From Erythroxylum novogranatense (lineage: Eukaryota > Streptophyta > Magnoliopsida > Malpighiales > Erythroxylaceae): DNA of 64,000 nucleotides. The notes beneath the pieces are model-generated. The model was not told where the DNA came from. It ran no database searches and saw only the letters and a program-made list of their open reading frames with translations. The stretch lies in the NCBI GenBank assembly GCA_029891385.1, contig CM057225.1, positions 15,006,998 through 15,070,997 on the forward strand. The letters run 5' to 3'. Made by a program: the position numbers and the translations under genes. Position 1 is the first letter of the stretch, and each line of letters opens with the position of its first letter. Positions 22,341 to 33,544 of this stretch are shown in pieces.

Positions 22341-23216
22341 TTAACTTTCCGGGCACGTCAAACATCTAGATACAAACTCAGCTACCTGCTTCTTCATGCC
22401 AGGCCACCAGAAATGTTGCTTAAGAGTGCTATACATCTTGGTAGTACCAGGATGCATAGCATAAGTAGCCATATGAGCCTCCTCCAATATCTCTCGTCTC
22501 AGATCATCCACATCAGGCACACAAAGCCTCTGCCCTAGCCATAAAATCTCATCTCTCAAGTCAAACTCAGAACTCGAACCAGCTTTTACTTTCTCCATTA
22601 ATCTCACCAAAACAGGATCCTTGTCCTGAACTCTCCTGATCCTGTCCAGTAGCATCGGTCTCAGTTTCAAAGTAGCCAATAAGACTCCATCCTGCTCCAG
22701 ATTCATCTGAACATTCAAAGCCCTCAACTGAATCAAATTAGGCAACCTCATTGCCTGAATCTGAGCTGTACTAGTATGTGACTTCCTACTCAGAGCATCA
22801 GCCACTACATTGGCTTTTCCCGGGTGATACTCGATAGTACAGTCATAGTCCTTCAACAACTCAAGCCACCTCCTCTGTCTCAAATTCAATTCTCTCTGGC
22901 TCAATAGGTATCTCAAACTCTTATGATCAGTGAAGATCTGGAAGGTCTCACCATACAGGTAATGCCTCCAAATCTTCAAAGCAAACACTACTGCAGCTAA
23001 CTCCAAATCATGAACAGGATAGTTTACCTCGTGAGACCTCAACTGTCTCGAGGCATAAGCAATGACTCTGCCATGCTGCATCAGAACACACCCCAATCCC
23101 TGATGCGATGCATCACTGTATACCTCAAATCCTCCAGTCCCAGATGGAATAGCTAACACCGGTGCAGTAGTCAACCGATGTTTGAGCTCCTCAAAGCTCT
23201 ACTGACACTCCTCAGT
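22341..23216 (-). pseudogene. Gypsy-2 RNase H and integrase zinc domain
   Basis: One frame of 277 codons. RNase H residues are visible in [40 protein letters not shown] and VVADALSR. A linker follows, then the integrase zinc domain [10 protein letters not shown] and RCLTCPES with both cysteines intact. Upstream, the end of RT reads FRWTEEC, then a stop, then [18 protein letters not shown], and the sequence then switches to LTR at 23217. Confidence 0.92.
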
Positions 23217-25848
23217 CCATCTAAATTTAGAAACTAATTGGCGCTGACGGTGCACAATTCGGACCTCTATAAGTCCCCAATTAAACAAAACAGTAATTAA
23301 ATGTTCCGTTACCCGGGGCTACGTCAATTTCCCGCCTAAAATTCCCAATTTCTCACAAAATGAAATTCAATGTGTCATTAATCCGATGCCTCAAGAATCA
23401 GGTCAATCGGACGTCGGACGGAAAAGAAATTGACAAAAGAAACCATTAGGTCACTTAATGCCAAATAAAAATAAAAACAATAATTAATTCTACCTCTCTT
23501 CCTTCCCCTTTTCTTTTCCTATTGTCAATCTGAATTTCCAACAACCATAATTCTTAGCACACAATTTAGAAAAATACAAACTATACCTCATTGGAAAGCT
23601 TATGAAACCCTCTACAATTCTCAAGAAGACCACAAAAAGTAATTCCACCTCTAAGGGTGTCAAAAATCCCATCCAAGCTACTGCCTACTCAAAACTCATC
23701 AACACAGGACAGTAACTTACAAATGCAAGAACTCACTGATTATTCAGCTAAAAATTACCACATAAATATGATCAATAATTTCACAATGTCATATACAATT
23801 TTCATGAACAACCCAAAATCAAATTCCATTGCTAAACAAGTCAATTAATTCACTCAATGTTATTGTCCCTGAAACCATGCAATTTGAACAGTAAACTTAT
23901 AACAAACATATCTCCCTGTACACAAGTCAGAAAAATCCAAAATTTATGTCCCTGAACAGATAACTCCTCAAACTTCAAGTTTCATGAAGAACTCAATCTC
24001 CAATTCGATTTTTAACAATTTCAAATCTGTTATGCAAGTTACTGACCTAATCAACACTTAAAACCACAATGTAGGTTCAGCTTTTGAAATTCCATATCTC
24101 CCACATCTGATTTCCAAAATTTACATGCCATACACCAATTTCAAGATCAATGTGTCATCTAGAACTCTTCAGTAGATCCCTAAAACCAGTTCAGTTCACA
24201 AAAATTACTAAAATTTCTCCAAAACAGAATGTACTCCAAATTTGCTAATCCAGTTAGGTTTCACTCAATACATAAAAACAGTCAATAGTTATCAGGCCAT
24301 AACTCCTAATATACAACTCAAAAAATAGCAAGATCAGTGAAAATGGAAAACTCACTCAATATGCTACAACTTTCATGGATACCATTTGTCCAAATTCTAT
24401 ATCAATTAATTCAGAAAAATCACCAAACTAATTAGGTCATAAATACGAGTACTGTTCACAGACCCCAAAACAGACATTTTCCATGGAAAGTTTCGACCTT
24501 CTAACATTAAAATTTAACAATACCTATTTCACACTAAATTGAAGCCAACATCCCAAAGTTTAAGTGGCCACAAACCTCACCTCATTTGCATTCCTAAATA
24601 ATTAGTTATGATCAAAACATTCCAGTAGGTCAAAAACTAAATTTCCAGATTTCATCAACAACTTAACTTCTATCACTTCTAACATCAACAACACATGACT
24701 AAGCATTCATTCCTACCTCTAATTCAACCACAACCTCATCACAACAAACTCTTCTATAATAACACAAAAATGGCAGCACACATCTATACAATTCCCATGC
24801 TTTATTTCCATGAATTAGACATCATAAACATCATTAATAACCTCACTTATCACCTATTTTAACTACCATAACCAACTCCCTTACACAAACATGCATTAAA
24901 CCCATTCTAACCAATTACTTCCATAATCAAATACATGCATTAATGATCCCCATAAATGCTTTTAACAATCAAAAGAATGAATACAACCTCAACTCTTACC
25001 TTAAATAAGTTCAAGCTTTAGATACTCCTTACTTCTTCAAGTTCACTCACACTTCTCAACCTTTCCCAAAACCTATGGCTATCTCCACAACCATGCATAT
25101 CATCATCTTCTCAAGGTTTAAGCTAGCTTTACAAGAGAAGGAAGAAAGAGCAAGCCAAAAGAACAAGAATCTATCTTGTAAGAAGGAGCCACCAACGAAG
25201 AAAGAAGAAAAATTCACCAAGGAAGGGAAAAATAAGGTTTCGGATGAGAGGAGATCAAGTCTTCCAAAATGAATGTGTTTTTAACTCTAACAAGAAGAAA
25301 ACTCGTGGATGAGGGATAAAGAAGAAGACAAAAGCATTAAATAATGGTTTTGGTGGCAAAATGTGATAGGTTCCAAGCTTTAAAGGAAAGTCAACATAAT
25401 ATATTATAATCCAGATCAAAAATGAACCCAATCAACTCAAATGACCCCAATTTCAATTCTAAAATAATATATCCAATATTACAGTGCCATTGGGTAGAAA
25501 TTTTCGCTACCGAAAATCGACCGGTTCGCCAATTGGCGATTTTTCCGGTCCGGAAATTTTCTCCGGAAAAATCCAGAAAAATTCCTAAAAATCCTTTAAA
25601 ATAGAAAACAATTTATGGCGCACTCAGAAAAATTTTCCAAATACGATTAGCCCATAATTTTCACAAAAAATCTCGATTTGAAACCTAAGCCGGAAAATGT
25701 CATGAATGCATATATACTATGTGCATGTGCAACTAATCGTGAATCATAGAGGCTAAATGTTGTATGTGCATGCCGAGATATAATTCAATATTCCTAACCT
25801 GTCCCAATTTACCAAAATACCCTTTCCTATAGGAGATGGGATGTTACA
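23217..25848 (-). repeat. Gypsy-2 5' LTR, truncated
   Basis: Matches the left LTR from about 18597 onward to its end at GATGTTACA. The part equivalent to 17394-18596, and everything between that LTR end and mid-pol, is missing. The string CCATCTAAATTTAGAAACT lies at the join and also occurs in the intact LTR at about 18597. Confidence 0.92.
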
Positions 25849-25853
25849 GTACT

Positions 25854-26303
25854 CTTTATGTGTTGCAAGGTTCTATTGTTATTGTTACTACTAATGTTGC
25901 CTCATCTAAGTCTCACCAAGATGTCACCAAGATCTGGCCTTACTGCCTAGGCCATATGAGTGAGAAAGGTATGCAAATCTTATGCAAGAGGAGTCTATTG
26001 ATCCAGAGTTTAGGTAATATAGAGTTTTGGGAACATTATGTCTTTAGTAAATAAACTAGAGTTAGTTTCTCTTCCTCGGGGATTCATAAGACCAAAAGTA
26101 CTCTGGATTATATTCATTCTGATTTATACTGTCCCTCTCGTGTTGCTTCTCGAGGCAGTAGAAGGTATATGTTGACCAAGCCATTACCTATTGCTAAGTT
26201 AAATCATTGGCAAGACTTAGTTGGTATTCTTGATACTTGAGCGCCCTTCGGGGCTTACGACGAAAAGAGTTCCTACTTTCGTTCTTGTGTCAAAAAGGAG
26301 ATT
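25854..26303 (+). pseudogene. Copia-A integrase start fused to the RNase H tail
   Basis: Starts LYVLQGSIVIVTTNVASSKS, then the zinc-binding HMSEKGMQILCKRSLL region, then STLDYIHSDLYCPSRVASRG. Instead of the catalytic core, RRYMLTKPLPIAKLNHWQDL follows at 26161-26220. TKPLPIAK... is the very C-terminus of a Copia RNase H. About 2.5 kb of integrase, RT and RNase H coding sequence is therefore deleted (size inferred from the family). A polypurine tract AAAAAGGAGATT (26292-26303) follows. Confidence 0.88.
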
Positions 26304-26686
26304 TGTTGGGATAATGACCCAAGCCTTCAAGACTTCTACTCGATGTAGATTCCTACTTTATAGGTTTTTGTTTCCTTATTTGATACTATTTCAAATTCCT
26401 ACTCTATGTAAGATTTCTACCCTAGGGTTATACTAGTATATAAACACCTCCTGGGGGTCCTTTGAAACATAATATTGGTGTACTCTTCATTAGTCTTAGG
26501 GTTTGTAAGAGAGAGAACAACACTTGTAATTTTTCTCTATTGACATAGGGCATATTTTAGGGCTCTCTTTGCCCTATGGGTTTTTATCCCAACATTCGAG
26601 TTTCTCACATAAAAATTCTATGTCCTTCAACTATTTTCCTTATTTACTTGATTGATTCCATTGCTTCCACAACTATTAGCACAATA
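26304..26686 (+). repeat. Copia-A 3' LTR
   Basis: Starts TGTTGGGATAATGACCC. It is similar to 5009-5363 with small insertions, such as AGCCTTCAAGACTTCTAC near the start. It ends near CACAATA, where the expected terminal CA may have mutated. Confidence 0.87.
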
Positions 26687-26691
26687 TGTAG

Positions 26692-29650
26692 GATCCACCA
26701 AAGGGATAAATTCTTAGGACTGAATGTAAGGTTGGAAGACTTTTTTTAGCTCATTTATCTTTTCCTTCCTTTTAAGGACTTCACTACTGCTGTCACCTCT
26801 AATATATAGCACTCTCAACTTAGGCACTTCTCTAGCTCTAGATAAATCCTTTTGTTACTAGTGGATGTTCGTGTTCTATTAGACAAACAAAGTTTGATTG
26901 TGTTTCTTGCCAATCAGCTAAACATCATACTCTACCTTTTCCTATCAATGACTCTACTTTTCTGTACCTTTTGACTTAGTCCACTCTAATATTTAGAGAC
27001 CTGCCCTACTGCTACTATAATATATGAGTTATTCTCTATTTATTATAAATTTTCCACCATGGTTAAAACTCAGTTTTCTTGTCAAACTAAGACTTTTGTA
27101 CTGAAAATGTTACGGAATATAAAGATCAATGTTTATCTAATTTATTTTCCCAATATGGAACTCTTGTTTAATGTTTTTATCTTAATAATTCGCAACAAAA
27201 TAGACATCTAGAGCGTAAACATAGACACATCTTAGACATTATTCATGCTCTCCTTATTTCTTCCTCTTACCTTGAAACCTTCTGAGGGGAAGCTGCATTG
27301 ACAACTGTGTACACTATAGATAGAGTCTCTTCTCCTATCATATGTAATATTTCTCTGTATGAATGTCTTTATTGTCAAGCCCTAAACTATCACACTCTTA
27401 AAGTCTTTAGTTGTGCCTGCTTTATTCTTCTTTAGCCCTATGAACGTACCAAATTAGAACTAAGAACTTAGTTATGTTATTTCTTGAGGTATAGAATTGA
27501 ACACAATTGATATTGTTATTAGGATCATATTTCCAAAGAAATTTGAGTACCTGGTCATGCTACTTTCTAAAAACCCAAAATGATCTTGTCCATATCCAAA
27601 ATTTGAATCCACTCTTCACATTCTCTTTTTATAGACTCTTTTATTAATTTGTTTCTAAATGATTTTATTATAGATCTTTCATCTTTTGAAGGAAGTCTCT
27701 AACCTCCTCCTGCTTTAGTCTCTAAATCTACTCTAATTAGGAAATTGTCAATTCCTCTCCTCCACCCATTACACCTCAACCATTACCTCTTCATTAATTA
27801 ACTCAAGCCAGTCAATAATATTGTTATTAGGATCCTATTTCTAAACGAATTCGAGTACCTTGTCATATTACTTTCTAAAAACACAAAATGATATTTTCCA
27901 TATCCAAATTTCAAATCCACTCCTCATATTGTTTTTTTACAACCCTTTTATCAATTTGTTTCTGAATTATTTTACTACAGGTCTTTCATCTTCTAAAGGA
28001 AATCTCCAACCTCCTGCCTCATTCTTTGAATCTCCTTTAACTCAGAAATTAACTCAAAAATTGCTAATTCATCTCCACCACCCAAACACCTCAACCATTA
28101 CCTCTTTATTGATTAACCCGAGTAAGTCACCTTAATCAATTTTCGTGATTAACATTGATATTATACTCTTGTTTCTCTTTATGTACCCTGCATATATCAT
28201 AAGGCTAAAGCTAATCCTTTCTAGTGGAAAGCAATAAAAGAAGAATTGTATACCTTACCTAGGACTCAGACATATGATATAGTTGAATTACCTCTAGATA
28301 AATCTACAATTGGGTGCAAATAGGTCTATAAATTCAAAACTAGAGCACATGGTATTATTGGTTGATACAAAGTTAGGTTTCTAGCAAAGGATTCATACAA
28401 GAATAAGTCATTAATTATGAAGAAAAATTTTCTCCTATTGCTCATCTCACTTTGATGCATAGCCTCATCATAACTATTACTTTAGCTAAACAGTGGCTAT
28501 TATTCCAAATGGATGTCAAAAATGCTTTTTAAAATGGAGATCTCACTGAAGAGGGATATATACAACCTTCACCTCAACTATAATTTTCAATCGAGCAAAG
28601 TATGTCATCTTTGCAAGGCCTTATATGGTTTAAAATAGGCTCCTAAGGCTTGGCTTACCAAGTTCAACTCTACAGTATCTCATTTTTGCTTATACTCTAA
28701 CTCTTATGATCATGCCATATTCATTTGCAAGACTATCAAATTGTTATAGGAGACCATTTACAAGGCATTCAGGATCTTAAGACCCTTCTTAAGTATCAGT
28801 TTAAGAAGAGAGATTTAAGTTTTCTTAGTTATTTCCTGGGCCTCAAAGTCAATTATAACTTCTCTAGGTATTATTTATCTCAAGTCAAGTATATGCTCTT
28901 AAACTTATTTTTCATGTAGGACTCACTGATGATAAAACTTCTAGCACTTCAATTGAGATAAATGCTCATTTTAGAGCTATTGATGGTACTACTCTAGCTA
29001 ATCCTACATTTTATCTTCAACTAATCAGAAGTCTTGTCAACCTTATTGTCACTCATCTTGATATAGCATAAGCAGTTTATAAAACTCACATTACAAGCAT
29101 TCTTTAGATTCCTTTTTATATCAAAAGTCCTTTGTTGCATGATCTCCATTTCTTAAATGATTGTACTCTTAAATTAAAATTTTATTCTTACGCTGACTAA
29201 GCTAGAGATCCTACAAACGAACACTCCATCACAGGCTACTATTTTTTTTCCTTAGAACCTCCCTAATTTTATGGAGTAGAAAAAAGAAAAGTGTAGTTTC
29301 TTAATCATACACTGAAGCAAAATATTGAAATCTCGTGGATACTGCTTCTAGACTCTTCTTCCTAAGTTGGCTTCTCCAAGATATGGGTGCCTCTTACTCT
29401 TTAACTACTCTTCTCCATTATGATAATCAGAGTGCTATCTAAATAAGCCCACAATTATGTGTTCTATGAGCGCATTAAGTACATTAAGAATGATTGTCAC
29501 TTTATGCACCGTTATATCCTTCAAGGCATGGTAAATCTCATTTTCCTTATGCTCAAGATCAGATTGTTGATATAGTTACCAAAGCTTATACATCTCAACG
29601 ATTTCATGATCTAGTTTCCAAACTCTATGGCAAATTTTCTACCAACTAAG
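26692..29650 (+). pseudogene. Copia-B pol remnant (integrase, RT, RNase H)
   Basis: Plus-strand Copia pol in many broken frames. Integrase: CQSAKHHTLPFPIN (from 26908), PFDLVHS-like, NRHLERKHRHILDIIHALL. RT: LYTLPRTQTYDIVELPLDKS at about 28250-28310, then WMSKM and NGDLTEE-like sequence near 28510-28555, LCKALYGLK and PKAWLTKFNS at 28611-28680. The YVDD catalytic stretch is missing: DHAIFICKT runs almost directly into GDHLQGIQDLKTLLKYQFKK (28749). RNase H: YDNQSAI at about 29420, then DQIVDIVTKAYTSQRFHDLV at 29550-29620. It is old, with dozens of lesions. A partly duplicated stretch (PKKFEYLV... at about 27535 and KRIRVPCHIT... at about 27845) is also visible. Confidence 0.85.
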
Positions 29651-29664
29651 TTTGAGGGGGGATA
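29651..29664 (+). other. Copia-B polypurine tract
   Basis: TTTGAGGGGGGATA directly after the pol stop, as at the 3' end of many plant Copia elements. Confidence 0.75.
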
Positions 29665-29668
29665 TTAA

Positions 29669-31296
29669 TGTATGTTAATTGGTTATTTATATACTAATAT
29701 TGATTTATTCGTAAGTGCATGACATAGCTATAACTAATGTAAAAAAATACGGGTTAATTCCATGAAGATAACAATTATTAGTAATTACCCCTCTCTTATT
29801 ATCTAGCCTAAGAATTGGATGTTAGGTTTTTAATAAAAATAAAACTTAAACTAATAAACTAAAATTGGAAACAATAATGAACGCAGATGATACAGGAAAT
29901 TACTTAGAAAAATCAATATCAAAGATTAGTGTCTAGTGATGAATTTCTAAAATCATTAAATAATTAACATTTTATCATACAATTATTTTATTGATTATTG
30001 GATTGTGAAAATTTCATTCTTATGTTAATAACTCTCTTAAAACTACTAATAACTAAACCCTCAGTTGACTAATAGAAATATTTCTAGTTTAGGATTGCTT
30101 GATTGATTTATGAATTCTGCCATGAAGATTGACCTTAATCCATAGGATTTGTGTCAACCTATCTTTAAGTTTGCAATTAGCTTCTTTCAATTATGGTAAA
30201 TATATTCATACAAAAGGACTTCTCAGTCTCAATCATATGAAATCAAATCTTGCATTAATATTTTAGATATATTAGAACTAAAATAAACACATATAATTGA
30301 ATCACAATAAATCAATCAAAATAATTGCATTGAATAAAAGATTAAGAAATATTGTCATCCTATACTAGGATTAATCATACCTGGACACTAAAAATGTTTA
30401 GTTACTTATAATAGAAAACAAAATCAAATATAAACATGTAGAAAAACTAATAGAAAATAATGAGTTCATAATTCTAAATCTCTCTTTATCTTCTACTGAA
30501 TCTTCTTATAAGTTTAGATTGGGTGTAGCCATCTATCAGTTTTTTTGATGTTAACTTCATGTTTGCTTTGTCTTTGGATCAAAATCGTCACCTCTCCGGA
30601 TGTTTCACGTCTTAAATCTACTGAAAAACTCGACTCTCCTCAAATTGCCTATGCTAATGTCCTTTTATAGTAAAATCTAAGGTTTCTAGGATATAAATGA
30701 GCATATAAGGGACCGTGTATAATCAAAAACACATGAATTCATAATTTTATGTAGGCACAAAGACTTGAATAGGCAACATACACGGTCATGTATGTTAAGA
30801 TATATGGACATGTAACTCTACAAGACCAGAACTCAAAATCTTCAATCTTCACATGTTTACAAAGACTTACATCATCTCTATACATGGATGTGTAGGTTTT
30901 TAGTTGCTTCAAATCTTTGCCTTATGCTAGAGTTTTATCTCAATTCTTCTCCTTTATTTCGAGAAGGAAATTATAATCTATAAATGCATTTAGAGCAAAT
31001 TAAGTATAAAATATTTGACAAAACTATAAATTATCAAGCAAAATATATAAAATATAAGTTTATAATTGTAGTCAAATATGCATCTATAATATATATTATA
31101 ACCTTTATAGTAGCCAAACCTATAGTATAAAATCTTGGCATTCATTATATATTTGACCTAGAATTATTTCCTTTATTAACTAATTTTATGTCAATAAATT
31201 GATAGTCCTATACAACCATTTAAAGTGTAATATACAATATAAATTCATAATTTCTATCAACCTATTCCTATTCTTTTCACATAATATTTTCCAACA
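29669..31296 (+). repeat. Copia LTR (about 340 bp plus the Solo-2 insertion) between Copia-B and Copia-C
   Basis: Begins after the Copia-B polypurine tract (TGTATGTTAATTGG) and ends TTTTCCAACA at 31296, just before the Copia-C primer-binding site. Without Solo-2 it would be about 340 bp, a usual Copia LTR length. No second copy is in the window, so the boundaries come only from the polypurine tract and primer-binding site. They could instead belong to two different elements. Confidence 0.45.
29737..31021 (-). repeat. Solo-2: possible Tat/Athila-type Gypsy solo LTR, minus strand
   Basis: About 1.29 kb without coding sequence, with TG...CA ends (plus strand TGTAAAAAAATACGGG ... ATATTTGACA). 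AACTA occurs just outside both ends, at 29732-29736 and 31022-31026, one base away from the TG/CA. The minus strand carries TATAAAAGGAC near 30665 and a downstream leader, and its 3' portion resembles the U5 of Tat-lineage LTRs. That family placement rests on recall of general pattern, not a search. Confidence 0.45.
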
Positions 31297-31310
31297 AGTG
31301 GTATTAGACC
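31297..31310 (+). other. Copia-C primer-binding site
   Basis: AGTGGTATTAGACC directly follows the LTR end CCAACA. This is a decayed initiator-methionine tRNA complement. Confidence 0.75.
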
Positions 31311-31325
31311 ATAATTAAGGCAAAA

Positions 31326-32270
31326 ATGACTTTAGTTGTAAGATTTGAAAAGGAGAAGTTCAATGGAACTACGAATTTCATAATATAGTAGTAAAAGTGA
31401 AGGATTTATTAGTATAACAAGACATATTGAATGAGCTACAAGAGAATGTCGAAGGACATAAGAGATAAGTGTGAGCAACTAGAACTATTTAGCTATGTCT
31501 GACATATAAGGTCATGTTCTACATTATGGATATGACATCTTCTCTAGAGATATGAAATAAGCTAAAGAGTCAATTTATGTCAAAGTCTCTCATAAATAAG
31601 TTGTATCTAAAGTAGAGAATATACAAACTATAGATGTACGGGGGAATAAATTTGGAACAACATATCAAATGTGTTCAATTAAATAGTCAATGTGATGTTA
31701 AAGCTTAAGGTGACGATTACAAACATGGATAAAACAATGATTTTTCTTTACTCTTTTACCTCTTTCTTATGAACATCTAGTGATCTGACTCATATTAAAG
31801 AGATAGTTGGCATAGAATATCACCGCTGCGATATTGGCTCATAACTAATAGAGACTCAACATCGGTAAAAAATTTTAAGTTGAAGGATTCTATATGAGGA
31901 AAAATTAGGATTGTGGGAGAAAATTGGGGGAAAGATTGCTTATCTAAATTTTAGATCAAAACCTATAGATAAAACATTAGTCTAGTGCTACAAATGTGAG
32001 TAAACTAGGCATATCATAAGGGATTGTTTTAAAAAGAAGGATCAGTGTACAATTGGAAAAAATATCTTGACCCAATCTAGCCTAAAATTAACAGTCTAAA
32101 ATTGGAGTGATTAGGTTTTAAGCATGTTTAGTGCTACAAATGTGAGTAAACTAGGCATACCATAAGGGATTGTTTTAAAAAGAAGGATTATTGTACAATT
32201 GGAAAAAAAATCATGATCCAACCTAGCCTAAAATTAATAGTCTAAAATTGGAGTGATTAGGCTTCAACTA
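31326..32270 (+). pseudogene. Copia-C gag with duplicated zinc-knuckle segment
   Basis: The start codon at 31326 gives MTLVVRFEKEKFNGTTNFII and then a stop. Further pieces in other frames include VKVKDLLV and YIMDMTSSLEM. A zinc knuckle CYKCE-stop-TRHIIRDCFKKK lies at about 31988-32040 and is repeated 146 bp later. Multiple stops show it is dead. The family type matches Copia-A gag. Confidence 0.8.
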
Positions 32271-32274
32271 TAGT
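31983..32274 (+). repeat. Tandem duplication, period 146 bp, of the Copia-C CCHC region
   Basis: AGTGCTACAAATGTGAGTAA at 31984 and again at 32130, continuing nearly identically through ATTGGAGTGATTAGG at 32101-32115 and 32247-32261. Few differences separate the two units. Confidence 0.93.
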
Positions 32275-33072
32275 AGGCCAGCCTAAAAGCCTAATGGCCC
32301 AATCCCCTCCCCTAAAATGATGTTGTCTTTAACTGCCTAAAAAACATCGTTTTAGTTTGAAGTTTTAAGAAACTAAAAACTAAAACAATGTTATATTAGT
32401 CATTTATATTAAAAATGATATTTTGGGGCAGCTGAGCCTAACTCAGTAGAGGGGATCAAAAAGGTTGGTTTAATGGTAAGCCTGACCCAACCTATTAACA
32501 TCCATAGTAAAGTGGCAAAAGAAAAAACTAATAATTCTTCAAAGTACACAAAAATAATAATTCTTCAAAGTACACACTAATGTAGTGAAAGAGGGAACTT
32601 AAATTATAGTAATGGAAACTTGCTCTACATTTTAACTAGTTAACTTTTGGAGTCGGGACTTACAGATTATGGACATATGATGCTCATATAATATGACATC
32701 AAATAAGATTTGGTATGTGTCATACACGTTAGGAAATTTTGGTATCTAATTAGAGGTGATAAGGCTTATGAGACAATCAAAATAAGATAGGTTAAAAATA
32801 AGATGTTTGATTGTTAGGACATTAATGATGTTCAATATGTACTATATTTAAAGAAGAAATTGATCCCTTTGGGTACCTTAAATGCAAATGGTTTTAGATA
32901 TAAAACTAATGAAGACAATATTGAGGCAATAAAGGGTGAATGTGATGAAAAGGTGAATATTTGCTAGAAACATCTACAAATTAATAAAGAGCACATTTAT
33001 AGGTAGAGAAGTTGTAGTAATAGAGACACAAGAAGATAGTAATGCATTATAGAATATGTAGATAGGCATTTA
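32271..33072 (+). pseudogene. Copia-C protease and pre-integrase, decayed
   Basis: About 32280-32600 is unassigned and GC-variable. Around 32745-32930 decayed Copia protease-linker sequence is visible: DVQYVLYLKKKLIPLGTLNA from 32827, the same conserved segment as Copia-A VPDLKCNLISLGTF. The element is cut at 33072 before the integrase zinc domain, and its later part appears at 63598. Confidence 0.7.
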
Positions 33073-33520
33073 TGTAACAACCCAAGACTACCTGCTCACA
33101 GATATTGTCATCTTTAGGCCTTGGCCCAGCCAAGCCCTCATGATTTTACTTTTCCTGAGCACTTCCCAAGAGGCCACCCATCCTGGTACTACTCTTGTCC
33201 TAACACATTTAACCTTGGAGTTCTGATGGGATCCGATGCATTAGGCCAAGAAAAACGTGTTTGTAAGGGAGAGGTATCCGTATCTTTATAAGGCATATTT
33301 CATTCTCCTCTCTAGCCATTGTGGGATCTCACACTCCACCTCCTTAGGGCCCAACCCTCTTTTGAGGTCCAGCCTAGCTAGCACAACGGTTTGGGTACTG
33401 ACTCTGATACCACTTGTAACAACCCAAGACTACCCGCTCATAGATATTGTCCGCTTTGGGCCTTGGCTCAGCCAAGTTCTCACGGTTTTGCTTTTCCCGA
33501 GCACTTCCCAAGAGGTCACA
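33073..33520 (-). mobile_element. Cassandra copy in minus orientation, second LTR truncated
   Basis: Left LTR 33073-33333 starts TGTAACAACCCAAGAC and ends GGGATCTCACA. A short internal region (33334-33414) contains ACTCTGATACCACT, the reverse of a TGGTATCAGAGT primer-binding site. A second LTR starts TGTAACAACC at 33415 and stops near 33520 after CCCAAGAGGTCACA. Both LTRs share the GATATTGTC(C)...TTTGGGCCTTGG block. The 5S-like part is reverse-oriented at about 33165-33245. The truncated side meets Gypsy-4 polypurine sequence. Confidence 0.88.
33165..33245 (-). repeat. 5S rRNA-derived segment of the Cassandra LTR
   Basis: The minus strand reads GGATCCCATCAGAACTCC, then AGGTTAAATGTGTTAGGACA and AGGATGGGTGGCC. 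These follow plant 5S rRNA in order, including the A-box and C-box regions of the pol III internal promoter, with several changes. It is not a genuine 5S gene: the 5' third of 5S is missing or diverged. Confidence 0.85.
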
Positions 33521-33544
33521 AACTCTTTTGAGGAGGGGAGGACT
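33521..33544 (+). other. Gypsy-4 polypurine tract before LTR 1
   Basis: Reads AACTCTTTTGAGGAGGGGAG then GACT, directly before TGTAATACTAG. This resembles the chromovirus ...TTTTGAGGAGGGGAG... tract. Finding it before the left LTR is unexpected and implies that internal Gypsy-4 sequence once lay to the left. Confidence 0.6.

Larger units (their letters stand above)
17394..25848 (-). mobile_element. Gypsy-2: chromovirus (Tekay-like) in Copia-A, lacking gag, protease and most of RT
   Basis: Exact 5-bp duplication GTACT at 17389-17393 and 25849-25853. Plus-strand ends are TGTAGCACCC and GATGTTACA. The left (3') LTR is complete, at 17394-21204. A polypurine tract and integrase/RNase H follow, and then the sequence jumps from RT directly into the middle of the right (5') LTR at about 23217. 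Primer-binding site, gag, protease and most of RT are absent, so the copy is a deletion derivative. It was inserted after Copia-A. Confidence 0.93.
5009..26686 (+). mobile_element. Copia-A: internally deleted LTR retrotransposon split by Gypsy-1 and Gypsy-2
   Basis: Two related LTRs (5009-5363 and 26304-26686), each starting TGTTGGGATAATGACCC, bound the element. A tRNA-iMet type primer-binding site follows the first LTR and an AAAAAGGAGATT polypurine tract precedes the second. Flanks TGCAG (5004-5008) and TGTAG (26687-26691) look like a 5-bp duplication with one change. Gag, CCHC, protease and the start of integrase are recognisable but interrupted by Gypsy-1 (6346-17173) and Gypsy-2 (17394-25848). 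Without those insertions only about 2.4 kb remains, because most of integrase and all of RT are deleted. It is dead and could only have moved with proteins from a full-length relative. Confidence 0.88.

Noticed and set aside
20427..25272. Paired Ser/Lys-rich frames near 20427-20823 and 25075-25272
   Set aside because: Equivalent positions in the two Gypsy-2 LTRs. Repeats of one non-coding sequence.
29669..31296. Host intergenic DNA or a host gene between Copia-B and Copia-C
   Set aside because: No coding frame. Element-type ends (polypurine tract, TG...CA, primer-binding site) explain it better.
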